Part shown: positions 37,666 to 49,100 of the stretch, one piece after another
How the letters are laid out: every line of letters starts with the position of its first letter
How positions within the stretch are numbered: position 1 is the stretch's first letter
From: Pocillopora verrucosa
Taxonomy: Eukaryota > Cnidaria > Anthozoa > Scleractinia > Pocilloporidae
Direction of reading: 5' to 3'
NCBI RefSeq assembly: GCF_036669915.1
Contig: NC_089322.1
Span: forward strand, 16,670,219-16,734,218
DNA length: 64,000 bases
Translations under genes and position numbers: made by a program
The notes under the pieces: generated by a model
Seen by the model: the letters and a program-made list of their open reading frames with translations, nothing else
Database searches by the model: none
Told to the model about the DNA's origin: nothing

Positions 37666-40600
37666 TCACACACTTACTAACTGAGATTGTTCCACGCAGT
37701 TGATGAAATCTCTAACTTTCTGTGAACACTTCAATGCCTGATTGGGATTCTGTTTGTAGCAATTAAGTACCTCATTCTTCAGATGTTGGCAAGCTATGAC
37801 CTTTGTTGGTACACTGTGATTGAAAAAAAAGAATCAAGTTGGATATAACTTGATTAAAACACAATTGACTCACCCAGCACAAATGGTAAGATCAACTTTA
37901 AAACTAAATAGCCAATCATGTGAGAGTTCATGTCAGTTTTAGTGGCATTTCTTGTGAAACATACTAATCACTTCACAAATACATACCTGAATTTTTGTTT
38001 TGTCTCTTCTACAGCTTGATTAAAGTTTTCTAATGTCACTTCTTCCTTTTCTGAAATCTAACATCAATAAGATAACTGCATGTTTTAATTTTTATGTCAA
38101 AACTAGCAAAGAAAGTTATTTTTTGAAGTTATGTCTTTAAGGAGGGTTTTTTCAAATATTACTGGTAGTTCACTTTTGTACCACTTTGAAAGAGGACACT
38201 AGAGCTTGTAAAAATGAAATTTCTACCACCATTACCTGTTTCTCCAAAGTACCAAGTTTTTCCAAAAGCCTATTTTCTTTTGTTTTTGACTCAGCATCTT
38301 TCTCCTCTAACAGTTTTCTCCAATGGTTGTCAATCTCTTGTATGTCTTTGTCTCCTAGTTTACCTCTGTTTTCTCTAAGCCTTTTAGCTTCAACCTGTCT
38401 TCCCTGAAAACAAAAAAAACAAAAACAAAAAAACTGTAATTACAATTTACATATTATTCAACACATAAAGATATGGGATCAATATCAGTATCTGGGCAAC
38501 TGCCCACCTACCCCTCCCCTAACCCAACGACAGTCAATTGATCACAAGTTAGGGTTAGTTAGGTTTAATGTTGGGTTAGGGGAGGGGTAGGTGGGCAGTT
38601 GCCCAGATACTGATATTGATCCAAGATATGTACCTTTTGGTGAGCACAATCAACTTCCAGATCCTACACAACAGAGTCCCAATATGTAGAGCCCTAGATA
38701 TTATGAAGTTCCCATAATGTTTAAGGTTGTAGTAATTTCCCAGTAATAAAACTCACCTCATCAAAAGCATTCTGCAAAATCTCTTGTAAATGTTCTTCCT
38801 GATGTTTCATCCTGACTTTCTCATGCTGCAATTCCTTCCAAATCGTATTGATGTCATCTATTAAGTTCGACATTATACAGAATGATATAACACAGAGTAT
38901 TTTAGAAGATTGACTTCACTTTAAACAGCTATCACCAGCCATTGTCATCCTTAACAGACACCATAATGTATACACAGGGCATCTGTTATGAAAGAGACGC
39001 TTGATCCTTGGAAAATCGAGGCTTTATTCAACAAAACCTCGTGCTTACATACTGTACAACATAAACATGGTAGCCTAACAAAAATAAGTCAGCTGAAATG
39101 TGTGGATTAACAACTCCGCTGACATGTGCATGGGCACTAAACTACACAGGAAGCCCAGTAATTAAAGATTAAATCATCACACTGTCACTACAGCATCCAT
39201 TATCAATACTGAAATCTTCCTCCTTGGATGAGATGTGAAACAAAAATATCCTACCTTGGGTAACATCCTCATCACCTTTCAAGGGTAAGTCAATTTCTCC
39301 TCTGAGACGTCGCATGACCCGTTCAGAAATCTACATGTTTAGTGAACACAAAAGATGGATTTATTTCAATATGTCTCAGAGCATGTCAAAACTTATCCGA
39401 CTTTCAATCTGGTTGTTTTTCAATCGCCAAAATCAGGTGATAGGTGAACTTCACTCAGGGGTAAAATTAGCTGCAATCAAAGCAATTGCAAAGAGTAAAT
39501 TTTGAAAGCAGAATTGAAACTTTGACAAGGATTGTACCTGTGCCCGCATACTATGTGAGCACAGTAACCTTTCACTCCTGCAAGTGACCAACAAGGAATT
39601 TCTCCTTACATCATCTATACATTTTCTGTGATGCAGAGAGGTTATGAGAAGACTGAAAACATCAATAAGGCTTAGTTTAATAATAAATTCTCCGAAACAT
39701 AATTATAAGAAATCTATCAGAGAACAGTATAGAGTCTGGGGAGTGAAAGGGAATAAAACCGAGTGAAAGAACCACATGTTGAGGATGTAGCTCATTGAAT
39801 TTAAATCATCATGTAAATGTCTAGGAGAAACTATAGACAGTAATCTTTCTCGGCAAGAACACACTAAAAGCCTGTTAAAATCTTTTAATAAGAAAATAGC
39901 AGTCCTCAAAAGAATTAAATTCTTGCCATCATCCATTCTACAGACCATTTATTTTGGGACAGTACTTCCTAGTGTCTTATATGGAATACTAGTATGGGGT
40001 TCCTGCTCACCTGCACTAATGGATGATCTTGAGTGTGCTCATATACGAGCTTCTAAACTTATTTTTAAACTTTCAAGGAATTCGAATGCTGATCAATTGA
40101 ATAAATTGAAAGGCTGGAACAATTTATCATTTTTTTATACTAAGAGACTGTTAGTAGAAGCCTATAAATCTTACTATAGATGCAATACCAATGTTTTAAA
40201 TGATCTAGTAATGTTAAAACAATCATCTCACTGCCTGAGGAAATCCATGAATATCAAATTTCCAAGTCCTAAATCAGAAATTGGCAGGCTGACTTTTAGG
40301 CATAGGGCTGCCATTGCATGGAATTCACTTCCTGATTCGATCAAAAAGTCTTCTAGCTTAGAATGTTTTAAAAAAAGACTTAGATCTAGTAAGGACTTAA
40401 TTAACTCTATAAGTTATAATAAGGAATCTTCCATGATAAGAAATAGGAATGAGGAATTTCTTTATTAATCTTATCTTAATCTAATCATATCTAAATTTTA
40501 AAATTTTAACAATTATTTCATCTAGTTTTTAACTATATTTTTAATTGTAGTCCATAGTCCTATATATTTATATTTGTATTATTATTATTATTTATTATTC

Positions 40601-41118
40601 AATTTCTGTTGATTTTCTATTTATTCACATGTATATACATTGGTTTTTAAATAGTAGATAGGCAGGTCCACATCAGAACTTCAGTCTTGCGTACTCTGTA
40701 ACCTGCGTTATCAAGTAAACTATGTATGTATGTATGTATGTATGTATGTATGTATGTATGTATGTATGTATGTATGTATGTATGTATGTATTACAAACTT
40801 GTTGAACAGATGCACTTTTATAGTGGGTGACAATATTCGAGACACTAATTTAATTGAAGAGTTTTTTCAAAAGAGACGTGTGCTACTTACATAGAAAGAA
40901 ATCCGTGAAAGCAAATTAAATCTTGAACCATTTTAGAATATACTACTCTATACTCAAGAATATTGAAAGGCGCTGCAATATTGAAACGAGGCTGATGAAA
41001 CCCAGTTCGCAATCACCTGTGTCACCTTTAAACTGTTTCTTACCTTAACAATTCCTGGGGTTCCTTCCTCTTCTGATCTCTCAACAGTCAATCTCTTTGT
41101 TGATTCACTGTTTCCCAT
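37666..41118 (-). CDS. CHCHD3: MICOS complex subunit MIC19 (CHCHD3/CHCHD6-like)
   Basis: MIC19 bridges inner-membrane MICOS to the outer-membrane SAM complex and shapes mitochondrial cristae. Exons: 41044-41118 (ATG at 41118), 39255-39330, 38757-38857, 38236-38403, 37987-38057 and 37666-37813, phases consistent; about 212 residues (human about 227). The N-terminus MGNSESTKRLTVE resembles human MGGTTSTRRVTFE and keeps Gly2, the myristoylation site. The centre is a long charged coiled coil. The C-terminus is a CHCH domain with two C-x9-C pairs (ACQHLKNEVLNCY and KCSQKVRDFINCV). A GTAAGT overlaps the last codons, so a further short 3' exon is possible. The 5' end is head-to-head with the gene starting at 41360. 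Confidence 0.9.
38476..38622. repeat. Perfect 53-bp-arm hairpin element in MIC19 intron
   Basis: Arm 38476-38528 is the exact reverse complement of arm 38570-38622 (53/53), with a 41-bp loop. It starts GGATCAATATCAGTATCTGG and contains a G/C-strand-biased CCACCTACCCCTCCCC block. It is most likely a recently inserted palindromic non-autonomous element. Confidence 0.95.
39565..39755. repeat. Short inverted-repeat element, family A-like copy
   Basis: Begins TAACCTTTCACTCCTGCAAGTGACCAA and ends GGGGAGTGAAAGGGA. The terminal inverted repeats and internal AATTTCTCCTTA.. and AAATTCTCC.. match the copies at 50366-50572 and 56541-56708. It lies next to the LINE fragment in the MIC19 first intron. Confidence 0.7.
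39797..40791 (+). mobile_element. 5'-truncated LINE (non-LTR retrotransposon) with microsatellite tail
   Basis: The reading frame from about 39797 to 40468 encodes the C-terminal end of a LINE reverse transcriptase protein. It has the typical series CLGETIDSNLSRQEHTKSL, VLPSVLYGILVWGSC, HIRASKLIF, RHRAAIAWNSLPDSIKKSSS and LECFKKRL. Most of the element is missing 5'. The 3' UTR ends in about 70 bp of (TATG)n at 40721-40791, the 3'-microsatellite ending seen in CR1/L2/RTE-like lineages. It sits in the MIC19 first intron, opposite strand, and the frame is intact to its stop. Confidence 0.8.
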
Positions 41119-41359
41119 GGCGTATTCTCATCCAAAGGTATTCAAGTATGTACTCAAGGTCTTCTGCCTATGAAGAAGCCATGTTTGATTATAGATGGTG
41201 CCCGAAATAATTTCTGGGCAGCGGACATATTGTCATAGAAACGGATTCCAGAGGCTCAATGTGCTAGAATGTTTCTCTCTGTCGCCAAAAAGAGAGCTTG
41301 AAATTTTGTTATTCAATCTTCAATTTTTTATTTAAAGGGAAAGAGGAGGGTTTAGTACG
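41119..41359. promoter_or_regulatory. Bidirectional promoter, MIC19 / coiled-coil gene
   Basis: Only 241 bp separate the two divergent start codons. The interval contains an X-box-like site at 41229-41242. Confidence 0.65.
41229..41242 (+). promoter_or_regulatory. RFX X-box-like site
   Basis: ATTGTCATAGAAAC differs at two positions from the classical X-box GTTGCCATAGAAAC. RFX factors use such sites to switch on ciliary genes. It lies about 120 bp upstream of the ATG at 41360. Confidence 0.5.
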
Positions 41360-43026
41360 ATGAGTCGTTTAAATCCTCTTAAACCTGAAACATGTCGAAG
41401 AACAGTGAGCCTTGAAACAGTTCAACCGCACCATGTTAATCATGAACACAAACTTCGCGGAAAAAGGGAGATTTACAAACTGCGCAACGATGCATACGCG
41501 AAGCCGATGTACGGAAATTCGGCGGAGAAAGAAAGAGTCAAGTAAGTCGTTATTAAAATCAAGTTAACTTTTTAAAGGTTGTAAACATGTTGTTAACCAC
41601 TCCTGTTGAAGTGGCAGCGAATCAAACAGTAAATTTTAATGAACCTCCGTCACCTGTAAAGAACAGTTGTCTGGTTTAATGTTGGTAACAACTTCCTGTG
41701 CAAAGATCCTGGTGTTGGGGGTTCTCCCTATTATCTAATGCTACTGTTATACATAGATTTTAATAAAATAACAGCAGAGCGGAAATTTTTGAGGATTTCT
41801 TTTAGTTTTACTGCGCTGATCGTGTCTGTTGCATTTCAAGGGGGATTGGAACAATCTATTGCGCAGATCAAAACCCTTCAATGATCGACAATTCTAAAAG
41901 GAACAAGAAATGGATTGTTCCACGGTCGTAGTGAAAAGAGTATGATTATACCTCAATATTGCGCTCCCGATTAGTTACAAGTCCAATAATTTTGAACGTG
42001 AGTGAGCCTGACAACGCCTGCGAGTATATCACCGCGGTGGCTTTTGAACCTCAATCATGCTTTTCTTTATCGCGAGTTATTAAAATTTAATGACTTATTC
42101 TTCATTCATTCATTCATTCATTCATTCATAACTTCATCTAAACATAATATTTCTAGGCAAGAGAGTCGTAGAGCACTGTTGCAACAAATGAAAGAAAAAG
42201 ATGAGGCCCACCAAACACACCTGACTGAAAGGATAAAGGAAAGTGACTTTGCTATAAACTATGACAGGATCTGTTTACAGCAGGACAAGGAAGAAAGAAT
42301 CAATAAAGAGAAATATCTGCAACAGTTCCGGAATGAAAACAAGCGGGTAAGCATAGTTTTTTTGTAGTTGGCCAACCTGCGTAACTGCCTCAACTTCATT
42401 CCCAGATCAGAGCAAAGGCCTGGAGTCTAGCGCAACAATCTTTAGGTACCTGTGTCTCCCTTAAAGAGCAAAGTGATTACATTTTAACCCTTTACACCCT
42501 AACATCAGTATGCATATTCTTCATACTGTTCTTTATACATTTTCTAAGGTGCTGACAGGGAGAATTTGTTTAACAATCAATCACTTCTTTTAGTTGGTGA
42601 TGATTTTTTTGATTCTCTTGACCTTACTGTGTGATTCAGGGGTGATATTGTAAGGAGAAATTAGATGCTAGTTGCCCTTAGGGGTCAAAGTGTTACCAGG
42701 GTAATTTAGTATTATCAACTGAATTCATAACATAAATTGGCCATCATAAAGAGTTTCAAAGCTGATGTTTCAAGTGTTAGCCCTTCACTATTTACTCTGA
42801 CAAATGGCTAACGCTTGAAACCTTATTCTGTCCCACCGAAGCAGCACCAAAATTTCTTTAGAAACTCAATTATGTTTTAATCCCTTTAAAAGTTATGTTG
42901 CTCTTTTTGCTTCAGTTGATGGAACTGCGTGCAGAACAACAAAAGAGAAACACAGAGAAGAGACATTTGGAGGAAAGGGACCTTCTACAACAGAGCCCAA
43001 TCAACTGGAGTCACACTCTACACTAA
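41360..43026 (+). CDS. Small charged coiled-coil protein, possible axonemal/ciliary protein
   Basis: Three exons in phase: 41360-41541, 42157-42346 and 42916-43026, giving 160 aa. The N-terminus (MSRLNPLKPETCRRTVSLE) is basic. Exons 2-3 are a continuous glutamine/lysine/glutamate-rich helix (SRRALLQQMKEKDEAHQTH, LQQDKEERINKEKYLQQFR). The end is short and conserved-looking (QQSPINWSHTLH). Composition resembles trichohyalin/plectin-homology microtubule-inner-protein families, but I cannot name the ortholog. The X-box-like site upstream fits a cilium role; this is inference. A poly(A) signal AATAAA is at 43159-43164. It converges with GTF3C6. Confidence 0.75.
42099..42130 (+). repeat. (ATTC)n microsatellite
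   Basis: Eight or so copies of TTCA/ATTC directly before the second exon of the coiled-coil gene, in the intron. Confidence 0.9.
42484..42695. repeat. Short inverted-repeat element, family B copy
   Basis: TTAACCCTTTACACCCTAACATCAG at one end and CCTTAGGGGTCAAAGTGTTA at the other. The interior ATGCATATTCTTCATACTGTTC and GTGCTGACAGGGAGAAT is shared, in reverse orientation, with copies at 45.2, 46.8, 48.1 and 54.2 kb. Confidence 0.75.
42700..42880. repeat. Short inverted-repeat element, family C copy
   Basis: TATTATCAACTGAATTCATAACATAAATTGGCCATCATAAAGAGTTTCAAAGCTGATGTTTCAAG and the inverted half after it, ending in GAAGCAGCACCAAAATTTCTTTAGAAACT. It abuts the family B copy in the second intron of the coiled-coil gene. 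Confidence 0.65.
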
Positions 43027-43831
43027 AAGACATTCATAATTAATATAAATGGCACCAATTTGAACAAGGAAAATTTTAGTTTATTGATTTTATTTGTGGT
43101 GTGTTCATAGCCAAAATGACAGCTTGTTAAATGGAAATCACAGGACTGGTGTACTTCAAATAAAGCTACATCTGTCCACAACAAAAGAGAATTCAACCAA
43201 GACTAAGCTTTTCAAATGGTGGTTTCTTAGAGTGTTTCTTAACACACATATGTTAAGAATATTAATGTATGACGAATTTAAATGTAATAACTTAATTTTT
43301 GAGTTCCAATAATAACTAAATTTATTTTTTGAGGCACCATATATAAATGTTAAAATTCAACTTTCAAATAATTTCAAGTGCTTTGAGGCATTCTAACATG
43401 AAAAGTTTTGGAAAATAATTTCTTTGAGTATGAGAGCCTATGTCAAATACATTTAATTTGTAATCTCCCTTTTGGGACACTTATTCAAGGGACACAAATT
43501 GTGGCCCAGTCTGGAAATAATGCTTCTACAACTATCCTCAAGACTTCTGTATTTAGGAGACATCTCTCCTTCAACAAGACATCTCTGTAGAAGAGAAACT
43601 TTACCGAGCTGTAGGCATGTCTGTGGGATGTAGGTTCTGTTGTAAGATTGTTGTAGCACATGTAGAATAAGTCTCAGTGATAGCAATAAAAGATGTATGC
43701 ACATCTTGCTCCATTGATCACTGATTTCCAACCAATCATGCACCGATGTCTGCTTCTCTATCAGGTCAAAGTTGAGCAGTGACAACCTTAACTTGAGTCA
43801 CAGCATGGTCATTTATTTCTCTTCACCTAAT

Positions 43832-43864
43832 TTATTCCTCAATATGTTCTTGCTCTTGGTGCCC
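43832..43864 (-). CDS. GTF3C6: GTF3C6 last exon
   Basis: Ten codons plus stop (GHQEQEHIEE), following acceptor TGATGCACAG. A minus-strand AATAAA at 43812-43817 lies close behind. This is the least certain exon of the gene because it is so short. Confidence 0.6.
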   Translation of the reverse strand, partial: GHQEQEHIEE

Positions 43865-45940
43865 CTGTGCATCACTTGAAGGACCAGGAGTCTACAAATT
43901 TAACAGCCATGTTTACAATTACGCATTACAAAAAAATTATCATCCTTAATATTTTAACCATAATTACATCTCAAAGGCATATACAGGCTTATATTCTATT
44001 GTCAAACAATGTTACCTGTTCGTTTTTCTTCTCTTTTTCCTCTCCTTTTTCAACCAAAAATGCCCGCGTCATTTCTAATGTTTTAGTAGTCTTGTACCTG
44101 TACTTTAACTGTTTTGATTCACTGCTATCATTTGATTCTAGGAAGTGAAAAGATGGGAAACAGTTATTTAAATAGTCACCTCTTTAGGTAGACTCAAAGT
44201 TACAAACAAAAGGAAACAAAGAAGACAGAAAAATATATTCATTGTTAGCCTTAGGCTACCTACATCTGATTGGTAAATACACCCTTCTGGCTGACATACA
44301 TTTCATTGTAAATAGGTTGAGAGAATTTGGTATTTTAATCAAAACAAAATTTTAGTCTTGCTTGCTGATAATATGTTGACTTTGTATCTTGCTAACAATA
44401 TGTTGACCTTGCATGTAAGGATCAGCTACATGCTAACCACTATGGAGTTAGAGCCAAATTTTCTGATGCTAAAACAATGAACAAGGTTGTTGGTCCTGCT
44501 CTAACTCCAAGTACTGAAAGTTTATGGTTTATTTTTCATTAGATTAGGGTCTTGACTCATAGCTAGGATCAAGTTATGGGCAAGTAAATACAGTGGTTAT
44601 TTAATTATAAAAATTACTCTAAAAAGGACCATGTAACATTACCAAGCTCCTCAAACAGTACATGTGTTCCAAGGGATTCTGCAAAAAGATGCCAATAGTG
44701 AGAATTGTATGAAGATTAATATGAAAGTAATCCTCACAGTAATGAACACTACTTAAGTAGTAGTGAAAAAGATTCAGACCCTTATGGGATTTTAACCTAT
44801 GACCTCTGTGATACTGGCGCAGTGCTCTACCAACTGAGCTAACAAGCCAACTGGGAGCTGGTCATTATGTTGGTTCCAAATACAGCCTTGAAGTGATGAA
44901 TAAATGACTGTAAATATATGAAAATCATACACTGATGTATATTGCAGTTGACAGTTCAGTTTCTGTTTTGCTCAAACCTCAGAGCAATTTGAAGGATTAA
45001 GCTAAATAAACACTAAGATTGTCCTACCTTTAAACTCTCCAAGAAAAGTGTAATTCCCAATTTGTAACACAGGTTCATCTGTATCAATGCCCTAGGAATC
45101 AAATTTCAGAAAATGTCAGATAATGTCATGATCGCGCATTACATTTGAACAATTGCCACTTGGCATAAAAAATTGTAGATCTTTATGAGGTCTTGCACAA
45201 TTAATTAATAACCTTTTGACCCTTACGAGTGACTAGTATCTAAATTCTCCCTACCATATCACTGCTGAATCACACATTATGGTCATAAGAGTAAAGGAAA
45301 TGATCAACAACTGAGGAAGCTCTTCACACAAATTCTCCTTGTCAGCACCTTAGGAAATACATAGATGACAGCAAGGAGAATATGCATACTGATGTTAGGT
45401 TATAAAGAGTTAAACCCCAAGTACCATGAGCTACCCATAAAAAACGAATTACGAGTTGCCATCAGAACTGTGCGCCAAGCATTAACCGTTAGCAGGGATT
45501 TACACAGGACTTCCAAGTAATGTTGGGAAAAATTTCCACACAGCCCCATCCTACATTATGCATTCAGTTCTTGGATAGAGAAAACAATGACAAAACAATA
45601 CATTGCCATTGGGAAAACAGATCTGTTTTACAGTAGTATGGGGCTGTGCGACAAATTTTACCTCATGTTGTCCTATGTTGAGTTCTAACAGTACATTGGC
45701 CACAGTGGGATATCGTTAAGTTCAGTTAACACTCACCAGGAGTCGGCAGTTTGAAGACTCGCAGCTGTACAAGAACTCATTATCTATCACTCCTTGAAGC
45801 TTGACTACAACAAGATGTTCCTATAGTTAAAACACACAAGATTCAGGTATTCAAGACATAACCTTTATTTCTATACCTGAGCTTTAAAGATTGTTAAAAA
45901 GAACTTAAGGTACCTCTTCCTCCCATTCTTCTTCAGTCAT
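43832..45940 (-). CDS. GTF3C6: General transcription factor 3C subunit 6 (TFIIIC35)
   Basis: GTF3C6 is a small subunit of TFIIIC, which binds A and B boxes of tRNA and other RNA polymerase III genes. Exons: 45914-45940 (ATG at 45940), 45737-45820, 45028-45091, 44643-44678, 44016-44137 and 43832-43864, all in phase; 121 aa. It starts with an acidic MTEEEWEEE. The core EHLVVVKLQGVIDNEFL, then GIDTDEPVLQIGNYTFLGEF and a TLEMTRAFLVEK segment, match recalled human GTF3C6 (LVLVELSGIIDSDFL, GIDTERPILQV). It lacks the long acidic C-terminal tail of the 213-aa human protein. It is divergent from TMEM43. Confidence 0.9.
44785..44849 (-). repeat. tRNA-like relic / SINE head in GTF3C6 intron
   Basis: On the minus strand the sequence TTAGCTCAGTTGGTAGAGC (A-box arm) and GGTTAAAATCCCA (B-box/T-arm) stand at tRNA spacing. 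The T-arm can pair partly, but the anticodon arm has mismatches and position 33 is not T. No proper acceptor stem is seen, so it is a tRNA-derived SINE or pseudogene. Confidence 0.65.
45209..45414. repeat. Short inverted-repeat element, family B copy
   Basis: Starts ATAACCTTTTGACCCTTACGAGTGACTAG and ends GCATACTGATGTTAGGTTATAAAGAGTTAA, with the internal GTCAGCACCTTAGGAAAT block. It lies in an intron of GTF3C6. Confidence 0.8.
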
Positions 45941-46183
45941 CACAAGAATAGCTCTGTACAACTAGAGAATTAACCTTGGAACGATAATGTAGTACCGAAA
46001 TGCAAATATCCCACCGACCGTGCAGATCCAAGCAGGCAAAATGTTGAATTCTTAACTTGTCCGCGGGAAACTGGGATTCTAGTTGTCCCAGACTCTTCGA
46101 GGAAAATGTGTAACGCCTGTTAATTTATTTACTTCCTCTTTCATTTTCGCTGATTCGAAGATTTAAGGGAGCGGAAAATCATC
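45941..46183. promoter_or_regulatory. Bidirectional promoter, GTF3C6 / TMEM43
   Basis: 243 bp between divergent start codons. It contains an octamer ATGCAAAT at 46000-46007 and a relatively GC-rich centre (CCCACCGACCG, CCGCGGGAAA). The layout indicates a shared promoter; use of the octamer is unproven. Confidence 0.65.
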
Positions 46184-49100
46184 ATGTATCGGTCACATGT
46201 AAGTGTTTGATGTTCAAATTTTTAGGTTAATAAACCCAGTGAAAGAAGGTATAACAAATGACCAAAATCAACGTATTTATCACTGTGAATAAGCTTTACT
46301 TGTAAATTGTAACATCATTATTGTAGGGCTAATTCTCGTCTTTCCCAAGTTCATGGAGCTGTGTTACTTTATAGACGATCTTTATGGGGCCAGATCTTTT
46401 CCCAGTTTTGATTTATAACCGTCTTGTACCCTAGAATGGTTTCGCCCATTGTTTTGACAGACGGAAGTGTTTTGCTTTCAAATCTACGTATTCGTTTGTC
46501 TACGTGTTTGCTCATCGTTTACAAACAAAACAAAAAAAATTGATCGGATATCAGCTTAAAGTTGCTTAATTTTTAATCTGTTGTTACGATAGCTTTCATT
46601 TTTAAATTTGACGCCCAATTCAATAACAAATTAAAATTAAGAATCGGTTCTTGTATTTTTATCCCACATCTACGAGTCCCTGAAATTGTTAAATTAATTA
46701 CTTTATATTACAGGTGCTCCTATTTATTAATGGAAATCGCCACGCTTTTTGAATAACTTATTATCAAGAGTGTGTGATATAAACCTTTGACTCCTTGGGT
46801 GACTAGCAAATAATTTCTCCTTAATTAGTATCACCCCTGAATCTAACATTAAGGTCAGAAGAATTAAGGAAATGATCACTAACTAAAGAAGCTCTTGATT
46901 TTTCAGACAATTCTCCTATTAGCACCTTAGGGACTGTATAGAGAACAGTATGGAGAATATGCATACTGATGTTAGGGTGTAAAGGGTTATTAGGGGAGTG
47001 ACACTATTTCATTAAAAATAAGGCAGAGTCTAAGTAATGGTAGATTTATTAATGTTACTTCTTCACTCATCTATTTTACACAATGAGTTGATAATGTACA
47101 ATGTAAATTTGCCACCTTATAAGAGTTTCTTAGCTGATGTTTCAAGTGTTACCCTTTGTCAGAGTTAAAGATAAAGGGCACACTCTTGGAAACTCTTAAT
47201 GGTGGCTAATTTATGTCATTAACTCAGTTGATTGACCAGATTGTCGTGTTACAAATGACTCCGGTTATTTCCGACATCCTCAGTGGGAGATTTAGGGTGT
47301 GTAAGAACATGACTCACTAGGGTATAAGAAAAAAAAATTGTTTACTCTATTAACATGCGGTTTCATGAGGTAGAAAAAGATCTGGCTGCACCCAATTAAA
47401 GAATGGTTTCTTCATTTGCCTTTATCCTAGTATCAAAGTGCTTTGTAAGTGTTTACTATAGTGATAGAAAAACATGTGAAATGTTGGGCAGGAGGACATG
47501 AAAGTGTCTGCATTTGCATAAGAGTGAGTGTTGGTAATAGCAGAAGTTATTTCTTTATGTGTTTCACAGGGGAGCTATGCAGTACCATAGTTTCTTTAGA
47601 AACTGACCCCCTTCATTCATTTGTATTTTATATAATGCATATACTCCTTTTCCTGTAGAATCCCAGTGCCCCAGGAATGCATAACATAGGAAGTTCGCCA
47701 AGTGACAGCCATGTGAGGGTTTCATACAAAGACAACCCTGGATTTTTTAAGCAAGTGCAGGAAAGCTTCTGTGCATCCCTGTTTGGAGTTCTTCTTGTTA
47801 TTGTTTCATTTCCTGTGATTTATTGGAATGAGGTGAGGATGAAAGCTCCTAGGGGCAGTATATTAAGTAGTCCATTTTTAATATGATACAGGAAATCAAG
47901 AAGTACTAAATTACAGTTACTGGAATAGTTATTGTTGATTATTTTGTTTTTGTTTTTCCCTTGCGTCCAGTGTTGTGGATGTAACTCTGCTAGTGCCTTA
48001 TGAACAAGTGAATGTACATTTTCAAATTATCAATACAATAATTGAAGACTGATAATACAAAAGAGCTTAACCCTTTAACCCTTAAGAGTGATTAGCACCT
48101 AATTTCTCCTTACAATATCATCCTGGAATCATACATCTAGGTTACGAGAATAAAGGAAATGATCACCAACTAAAGAAACTCTAGATTGTTAATCAAAAAT
48201 TCTTCTTTTCAGCACCTTAGGAAATGTATAGAGCATAGTATGGAGAGTTTGCTTACTGATGCTAGGGTGTAAAGGGTTAGTAAGGTGTAAAAACCTGCAA
48301 ATTTGCTGTAGACATGTTCTTAATACAAAAGAAATGATTACACTTCACTTGACAGGGAAGGGCTGTTCAAACAGCTCTATCATTGGACGAGGGTCTGAGG
48401 CAAGTAGTCCATATTCATTACATTGACCAAATTAGTCCTGAATATCAGGATAAACTGGTTCACCTCTCTGGAAGTCTTCAAACAGAAAGGGTGAGAGTGA
48501 TGTCTTTTCTTCCCTTGAGTCTGTATGTTGCAAGACAGCTTAAACACCCCTGAGATCTTATGGCTGATTTTTCAAAATGACTTAAATGATTCACTCCTAG
48601 GATCTGATTATTAAATCTCCATTCTGTTTGCTGTTCATTTCTATTAATTATTTTTTTATCTGAGAATTTCGTGTTTTAAGTGTTACTTCTGGTCACCTCT
48701 GTGCTTAAAAATGTATTGGTATTGAAGGAGAAATGCATTTTTGGTCTGGGTTGGGGTGAATGGTTATCAAAACCATATAAAAAAAACAACTTTGAACTAA
48801 AAATTTTCCTACAATCCATTGCCTAACTGTTTGGTAAAGTTGTCAAAAATGATCTTGTATACCAATCCTAAGTAGGGGTGGGTAAGGGAAGAATTAGCGA
48901 GTTTCTTCAACTTGGTTATCCTACCTGGCGTAGCAGGACAAAGTTTTACAAAGCCGTATGTTATCAAATTGAATAATAACTTTGTAAGACATTGTTATAG
49001 TTCTCATCTTCTTTTATTATAACTGTAATACATATTATCCCAAATGCTATAATTTTATGCATAACATAATATTATAAATCACTACCAGTTAATATCATTT

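Noticed and set aside
37666..37680. Treating GTAAGT at the MIC19 end as a certain donor to another exon
   Set aside because: The CHCH domain is complete and a stop follows within three codons; no convincing downstream exon was found.
44785..44849. Functional tRNA gene
   Set aside because: A/B boxes are present, but the anticodon stem has mismatches, position 33 is not T and no acceptor stem pairs.
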